8,081 bases of DNA from Actinomycetales bacterium (GTDB lineage Bacteria; Actinomycetota; Actinomycetes; Actinomycetales; BWSM-131): the NCBI GenBank assembly GCA_030149025.1, contig JASBSH010000188.1, forward strand, positions 1-8,081. The letters run 5' to 3'. Shown here in pieces: positions 5,541-8,081 of this stretch. Within the stretch, counting starts at the first letter, position 1, and each line of letters opens with the position of its first letter. The notes beneath the pieces are model-generated. The model saw only the letters and a program-made list of their open reading frames with translations. It made no database searches and had not been told where the DNA came from. Both the position numbers and the translations under genes were made by a program.

Positions 5541-6561
5541 ACCGCCGCAGCAGCGCCCCGCCACCGGCGACGCAGGCGGCACCCACGGTGACCAGGGTCC
5601 CGACCGGTGACCCGGTGTACGGCAACCGGTCCAGGCGCTCGGCCGACGGCTTGCGCGATCCCTGCGTGGCGTCGTCCACCCGGTCCCGACCCGACCCGGC
5701 ACCGGCCGGCGGCGGAGAGTCCTGCTGCGTGTCGTCGTCCACGTCCTGGTCGGGTTTCGGCTGGCACGGGACCACGAGGTCCGCGACCGGCACGCCGGCG
5801 GCGGCGAGCTCCTCCAGCAGGTCGTGACCGAGCAGGCTCACGGTGGCGGCGAGCGGACCGGCGGCCCCGTCCGGGTCGACACGCACGCACACCTCAGCGA
5901 CGCCCGGGGGGATGACGTCCAGGGCAGCGCCGGGCCCGCCGGTCGTGCCCTCAGGGCAGGGCCCGAGCAGGGCGGCGAGCTCCGGAGCCTGGTCCCTCAG
6001 CTGAGCGACGACCGACTGCCCGAGGAGCACGACGTCCGCGTCCGCGGCAGACCCGCCGGTGCCCGGCAGCTGCAGGCAGAGGGAACCGGCGTCCCCGGCG
6101 TCCGCGGCCACCGCGACCTTCGGCTCGGCCTGTGCCGGCGCCTCCTTCGGGTCCGCCTCGCTCGCGGACGCCGCCCCCTGCTGCTTCTGCGCCTGGGCCG
6201 GGTCGTCCTGCTGCTGCCCGCTCGACTCGCCACCGGACTTCTCAACTTCGGGCTGGTTCGTGGGCGGCGCGATGGTGAGCTCCGGCACCGGTAGGGACGG
6301 CGGCGGCTGTGGCGCCTGCTCCGCCGGGCTCTGCTCCGCGTCCCCGGGTGCCGGGAGCGAGCCGAGCAGCGGCTGCAGGGGGTCGGTGATGGGGTTCAAC
6401 GGGTCGGGAATCCCGCGGGCATCCTGCGCGTAGGCGCCGGCCGGTGCCAGGACCACGAACGCGGCGGAGAGGACGGCGGCCCGCCGGGCCCGCGCGGAAG
6501 CTCGCCTCCGACGTCGGCCCAGGTCTTGAGGTGTGGCGAGTGAGTGTGCAGTCTCCCGCAT
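5515..6561 (-). CDS. Secreted, LPYTG-anchored surface protein with two cysteine-bounded repeats
   Basis: A 348-aa exported protein of unknown function. Residues 1-45 are a long signal peptide: an Arg-rich n-region (RRRRR at 16-20, more Arg to 27), a hydrophobic core at 28-41, and likely cleavage after AYA (45). Residues 46-160 are Pro/Gln/Ala/Glu-rich and probably unstructured (wall-spanning). Two similar units follow: residues 161-202 and 224-266, each with a Cys after the first strand (C162; C225), a central V-x-LLG and a closing P-C (C202; C266). A second acidic, Pro-rich linker leads to LPYTG at 313-317, a ~20-residue hydrophobic stretch and RRFR, the classic sortase signal. No sortase gene is in the window. 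ATG 6561 is chosen because AGGAGG lies 9 bases before it. The 3' end overlaps the DUF5703-like gene by 26 bases. Confidence 0.88.
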   Translation of the reverse strand: MRETAHSLATPQDLGRRRRRASARARRAAVLSAAFVVLAPAGAYAQDARGIPDPLNPITDPLQPLLGSLPAPGDAEQSPAEQAPQPPPSLPVPELTIAPPTNQPEVEKSGGESSGQQQDDPAQAQKQQGAASASEADPKEAPAQAEPKVAVAADAGDAGSLCLQLPGTGGSAADADVVLLGQSVVAQLRDQAPELAALLGPCPEGTTGGPGAALDVIPPGVAEVCVRVDPDGAAGPLAATVSLLGHDLLEELAAAGVPVADLVVPCQPKPDQDVDDDTQQDSPPPAGAGSGRDRVDDATQGSRKPSAERLDRLPYTGSPVGTLVTVGAACVAGGGALLRRFRTTAGPA

Positions 6562-6570
6562 GCGGGTTCC

Positions 6571-6576
6571 CCTCCT
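6571..6576 (-). promoter_or_regulatory. Strong Shine-Dalgarno for the LPYTG protein
   Basis: AGGAGG on the minus strand, 9 bases before ATG 6561, is the best ribosome site in the window. It rules out the longer in-frame start at 6624. The start codon itself sits in the 12-base palindrome CCCGCATGCGGG (6555-6566). Confidence 0.7.
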
Positions 6577-6660
6577 GGATGGCGACGGTGAGGACGCTTC
6601 GGCAACCTGGTCCTGCCGCTCCAACGAGGCACCGGGCCCGGGGTTACTCGTCTTGTGCGG

Positions 6661-7557
6661 TCATCCGCTCGCACCGGTCAGCAGTGCGGCGGTGAGGCGG
6701 TCCTGGTTCTCCTCCAGCCATGCCTCCCGGCGGCGGATCTTGTCGCCCACTCCTTCGTCCCACATCCGCGCCCAGCCGCCACCGAGCCGCTCGGCGTTCG
6801 CCTTCATCCGGTGCCAGCCGACCCGCGCCCCCCGGATGAGGACGTCGACCATGTTGCGCCGGCCCTCGGCGTCCAAACCGTAGCCGTCGACCAGGAGGCG
6901 ACTGCGGAGGAACGGGTCCAGGTGGGCCAGCTCGGGCTCCACGTCGGCGGGATGCCGGAGCGGCGCCCAGTGCATGCACGTGTTCGCCACGTCACGCAGC
7001 TCCGTGGTCGGACCGGCCAGGTCGAAGTCGATCAGGGCGACCGGCTTGCCGAGCCTGACGACGACGTTCTGGAACGTGACGTCGTTGTGGCTGATCAGGG
7101 TCGGCCGGTCGACGAGCCCGGCGAGGTCGGACGGGTCGGGCATGAGATCGCGCAGAAAGGTGACGTCATCCGGAGGCGTGAAGCCGCGGCTCGCGGCGTG
7201 CAGACGGGCGACGAGCGCCCCGAGCTGGGGAAGCAGGGCATCGTCCAGTGCCCATGGCTCGGGGGTGTCACCGGCGACCTCGCCGTCGACGAAGTCGAGC
7301 ACGTCGCGCCCCTGCTCGTCCGTCCCGAGGAAGCGCGGGGCGCCGTCGAACCCGGCTTCCTCCAGGTGCAGCAGGTAGGCGGCGACTGCCGCGGAGGTGG
7401 CTTGTCTCGGCCGGCGAACGGTCGCGCCGACGCGCACGACGCCCTCCGTGACATCCCCTCGGGTCAGGTCGATTTCGCCGGTCGTGGAGGTTGTTGGATC
7501 GTCGCGCCAGCTCCCGGGTTCGAGCAGCTGTCTGAGGTCCTGTCGCACGTCGGGCAC
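6661..7557 (-). CDS. Phosphotransferase, aminoglycoside phosphotransferase (APH) fold
   Basis: A 298-aa soluble kinase-like protein of the APH/choline-kinase superfamily, which moves the ATP gamma-phosphate to small-molecule hydroxyls. The catalytic loop reads SHNDVTFQN at 156-164 (H157, D159 as catalytic base, N164), and the Mg-binding motif is IDFDLAGP at 176-183 (D177). The N-lobe has TVRRP (46-50) at the usual ATP-contacting strand, with Arg in the lysine position, and VLDFVDGEV (86-94) as the hinge. The brake motif has HND instead of the usual HGD. The substrate is unknown; nothing marks it as a resistance gene. The GTG at 7557 is the likely start, with no ribosome site but a TAnnnT box 6 bases before it; GTG 7548 is possible. 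Ninety-nine bases separate it from the co-directional surface-protein gene. Confidence 0.85.
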   Translation of the reverse strand: MPDVRQDLRQLLEPGSWRDDPTTSTTGEIDLTRGDVTEGVVRVGATVRRPRQATSAAVAAYLLHLEEAGFDGAPRFLGTDEQGRDVLDFVDGEVAGDTPEPWALDDALLPQLGALVARLHAASRGFTPPDDVTFLRDLMPDPSDLAGLVDRPTLISHNDVTFQNVVVRLGKPVALIDFDLAGPTTELRDVANTCMHWAPLRHPADVEPELAHLDPFLRSRLLVDGYGLDAEGRRNMVDVLIRGARVGWHRMKANAERLGGGWARMWDEGVGDKIRRREAWLEENQDRLTAALLTGASG

Positions 7558-7563
7558 GGGCGA

Positions 7564-7569
7564 ACGGTA
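7564..7569 (-). promoter_or_regulatory. Candidate -10 box of the phosphotransferase gene (leaderless)
   Basis: TACCGT on the minus strand ends 6 bases before the GTG at 7557, with no Shine-Dalgarno sequence. It is identical in sequence and spacing to the box before the acidic-protein gene. No clear -35 box. Confidence 0.45.
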
Positions 7570-7585
7570 GCGGTCACGTGCGTGC

Positions 7586-7591
7586 TATCGT
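7586..7591 (+). promoter_or_regulatory. Candidate -10 box of the tRNA-Leu gene
   Basis: TATCGT fits TAnnnT and would give a 5' leader of roughly 45 bases before the tRNA, to be removed by RNase P. It is back-to-back with the phosphotransferase box. No good -35 element was found, so the call is weak. Confidence 0.3.
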
Positions 7592-7642
7592 CGTCTCCGC
7601 TCATCGGCAGAGGCCAGTTTCTGCTGCCGGTGGGAGCATCTT

Positions 7643-7727
7643 GTCCGGGTGGCGGAATGGTAGACGCGCTAGCTTGAGGTGCTAGTGCCCTTTATCGGGC
7701 GTGGGGGTTCAAGTCCCCCTCCGGACA
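7643..7727 (+). tRNA. tRNA-Leu, anticodon GAG
   Basis: All arms can be folded by eye. The acceptor GTCCGGG (7643-7649) pairs with TCCGGAC (7720-7726), with one G·U pair, and A7727 is the discriminator. The anticodon stem CTAGC/GCTAG encloses the loop TTGAGGT, giving anticodon GAG at 7676-7678, which reads CUC and CUU leucine codons. A long variable arm (GCCC 7687-7690 with GGGC 7697-7700) marks it as class II. The T stem is GGGGG/CCCCC around TTCAAGT. The 3' CCA is not encoded (CGC follows) and must be added by the CCA enzyme. Confidence 0.97.
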
Positions 7728-7984
7728 CGCTCAACATCAACCCTGTTCAGCTCGCCGTGCGGGGGCCGTTTTGGTCTCGTGCGGCTTTGTTCTCTCGTCT
7801 GGTCGGGCCCCCTGCTGTCGGGAAGCGTCGACGTGGCTACTCCTGGCCAGGCGGTCCGTGTTGTCGAGGCCGGATTCACACCCTGCCATACCCGCAGGCA
7901 ACCCTCTCACCTCTTCTTTCGTTATCGGTTCGTTATTCGCATGCGGGGCTGGAGCTGTCCGCCGCGACCAGGATTGTCGGTGTC
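7728..7984. other. Intergenic stretch without a convincing gene
   Basis: About 257 bases between the tRNA and the SOS box. The sequence is visibly richer in T than the coding parts (GTTTTGG, GGCTTTGTTCTC, CTTCTTTCGTTATCGG), which suggests non-coding or recently acquired DNA. An open frame that begins inside the tRNA and crosses this stretch has no ribosome site and no recognisable content. I found no strong terminator hairpin for the tRNA and no copy of the tRNA 3' end here. Confidence 0.6.
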
Positions 7985-8000
7985 TCGAACTAGTGTTCTA
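7985..8000. promoter_or_regulatory. LexA operator (SOS box)
   Basis: TCGAAC-TAGT-GTTCTA matches the actinobacterial/mycobacterial SOS box TCGAAC-N4-GTTCGA at 11 of 12 fixed positions. It ends 3 bases before the ATG at 8004 and contains a possible -10 box (TAGTGT, 7991-7996) 7 bases before that start, so LexA binding would cover the promoter. The downstream gene should therefore be induced by DNA damage. Confidence 0.7.
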
Positions 8001-8003
8001 TCC

Positions 8004-8081
8004 ATGGTGGCGGAGGTCCCTTCCAGCGGCGGTGAAGGTGAGCGGGGTCTGCACCGGGTGCAGGCCCTGGTCGCCGAGCTG
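8004..8081 (+). CDS. Start of a gene cut by the window end; SOS-controlled, possibly DUF222/HNH type
   Basis: Only 26 codons are visible (MVAEVPSSGGEGERGLHRVQ, then ALVAEL) with no stop before the window edge. The piece is a polar head leading into what looks like an amphipathic helix. It is too short to identify from sequence. The LexA box directly before it makes a DNA-damage-response role likely. In actinobacteria, DUF222/HNH endonuclease-like proteins (the 13E12 family of mycobacteria) are frequent SOS-box genes, and an N-terminal helix of this kind would suit them, but this is a guess from context. No ribosome site precedes ATG 8004, in line with a leaderless transcript from TAGTGT. Confidence 0.5.
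   Translation, partial: MVAEVPSSGGEGERGLHRVQALVAEL

Noticed and set aside
5262..5702. Upstream extension of the acidic-protein frame to 5702
   Set aside because: It would run through the DUF5703-like gene on the other strand and has no matching codon pattern; ATG 5261 begins the coherent domain.
6562..6624. Longer start for the LPYTG protein at 6624
   Set aside because: It would include the strong AGGAGG inside the coding part and put 21 extra residues before an already long signal peptide.
6625..6650. Hairpin in the leader of the surface-protein gene (CGAG...CTCG with an inner ACC/GGT), considered as a terminator or riboswitch
   Set aside because: Short stems broken by a 2x2 internal loop; I could not match the 99-base leader to a known riboswitch class by eye.
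6661..7557. Phosphotransferase read as an aminoglycoside resistance gene
   Set aside because: Only the general APH-fold motifs are present; many actinobacterial members have unrelated or unknown substrates, and no resistance context is seen.
7679..7993. A 104-aa plus-strand open frame beginning inside the tRNA
   Set aside because: It starts within the anticodon arm, has no ribosome site and shows no recognisable protein content.

Overview
This is a high-GC, gene-dense window from an actinobacterium, most likely a member of the Pseudonocardiales. That placement is an inference. It rests on strong G/C third-position bias, frequent GTG starts, an F420-type luciferase-like oxidoreductase beside uppP, a DUF5703-like small protein, an LPxTG-type surface protein, and an actinobacterial SOS box before what may be a DUF222/HNH-type gene.

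Layout from left to right. (1) 1-1749, plus strand: a promoter, a sodium-dependent (NSS-family) transporter, and a 36-aa single-span partner of MetS type, together a MetPS-like methionine/alanine importer. A long hairpin at 1800-1851 lies between this pair and the convergent genes that follow. (2) 1870-3779, minus strand: an LLM-class F420-dependent oxidoreductase gene interrupted by an in-frame amber codon, then uppP (undecaprenyl-diphosphatase), whose start overlaps the oxidoreductase stop by one base. (3) 3850-4794, plus: an aldo/keto reductase, divergent from the oxidoreductase. (4) 4767-5261, minus: a small protein with a helical head and an 84-residue, extremely acidic repetitive tail. 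(5) 5334-5540, plus: a DUF5703-like small protein. (6) 5515-6561, minus: a secreted protein with two cysteine-bounded repeats and an LPYTG sorting signal. (7) 6661-7557, minus: an APH-fold phosphotransferase. (8) 7643-7727, plus: tRNA-Leu(GAG), then about 260 bases without a convincing gene. (9) 7985-8081: a LexA-type SOS box immediately before the start of a gene cut by the window end.

The common theme is the cell envelope: uppP recycles the lipid carrier of wall synthesis and the LPYTG protein is predicted to be attached to the wall. The transporter is nutrient uptake. The rest is housekeeping of unknown detail. Several genes without a Shine-Dalgarno sequence have a TAnnnT hexamer 6-7 bases before the start codon, which points to leaderless transcripts. 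No new multi-gene system is visible. The points most worth following are the amber-interrupted oxidoreductase, the SOS box with its truncated gene, the acidic-tail protein, and the cysteine-repeat surface protein.
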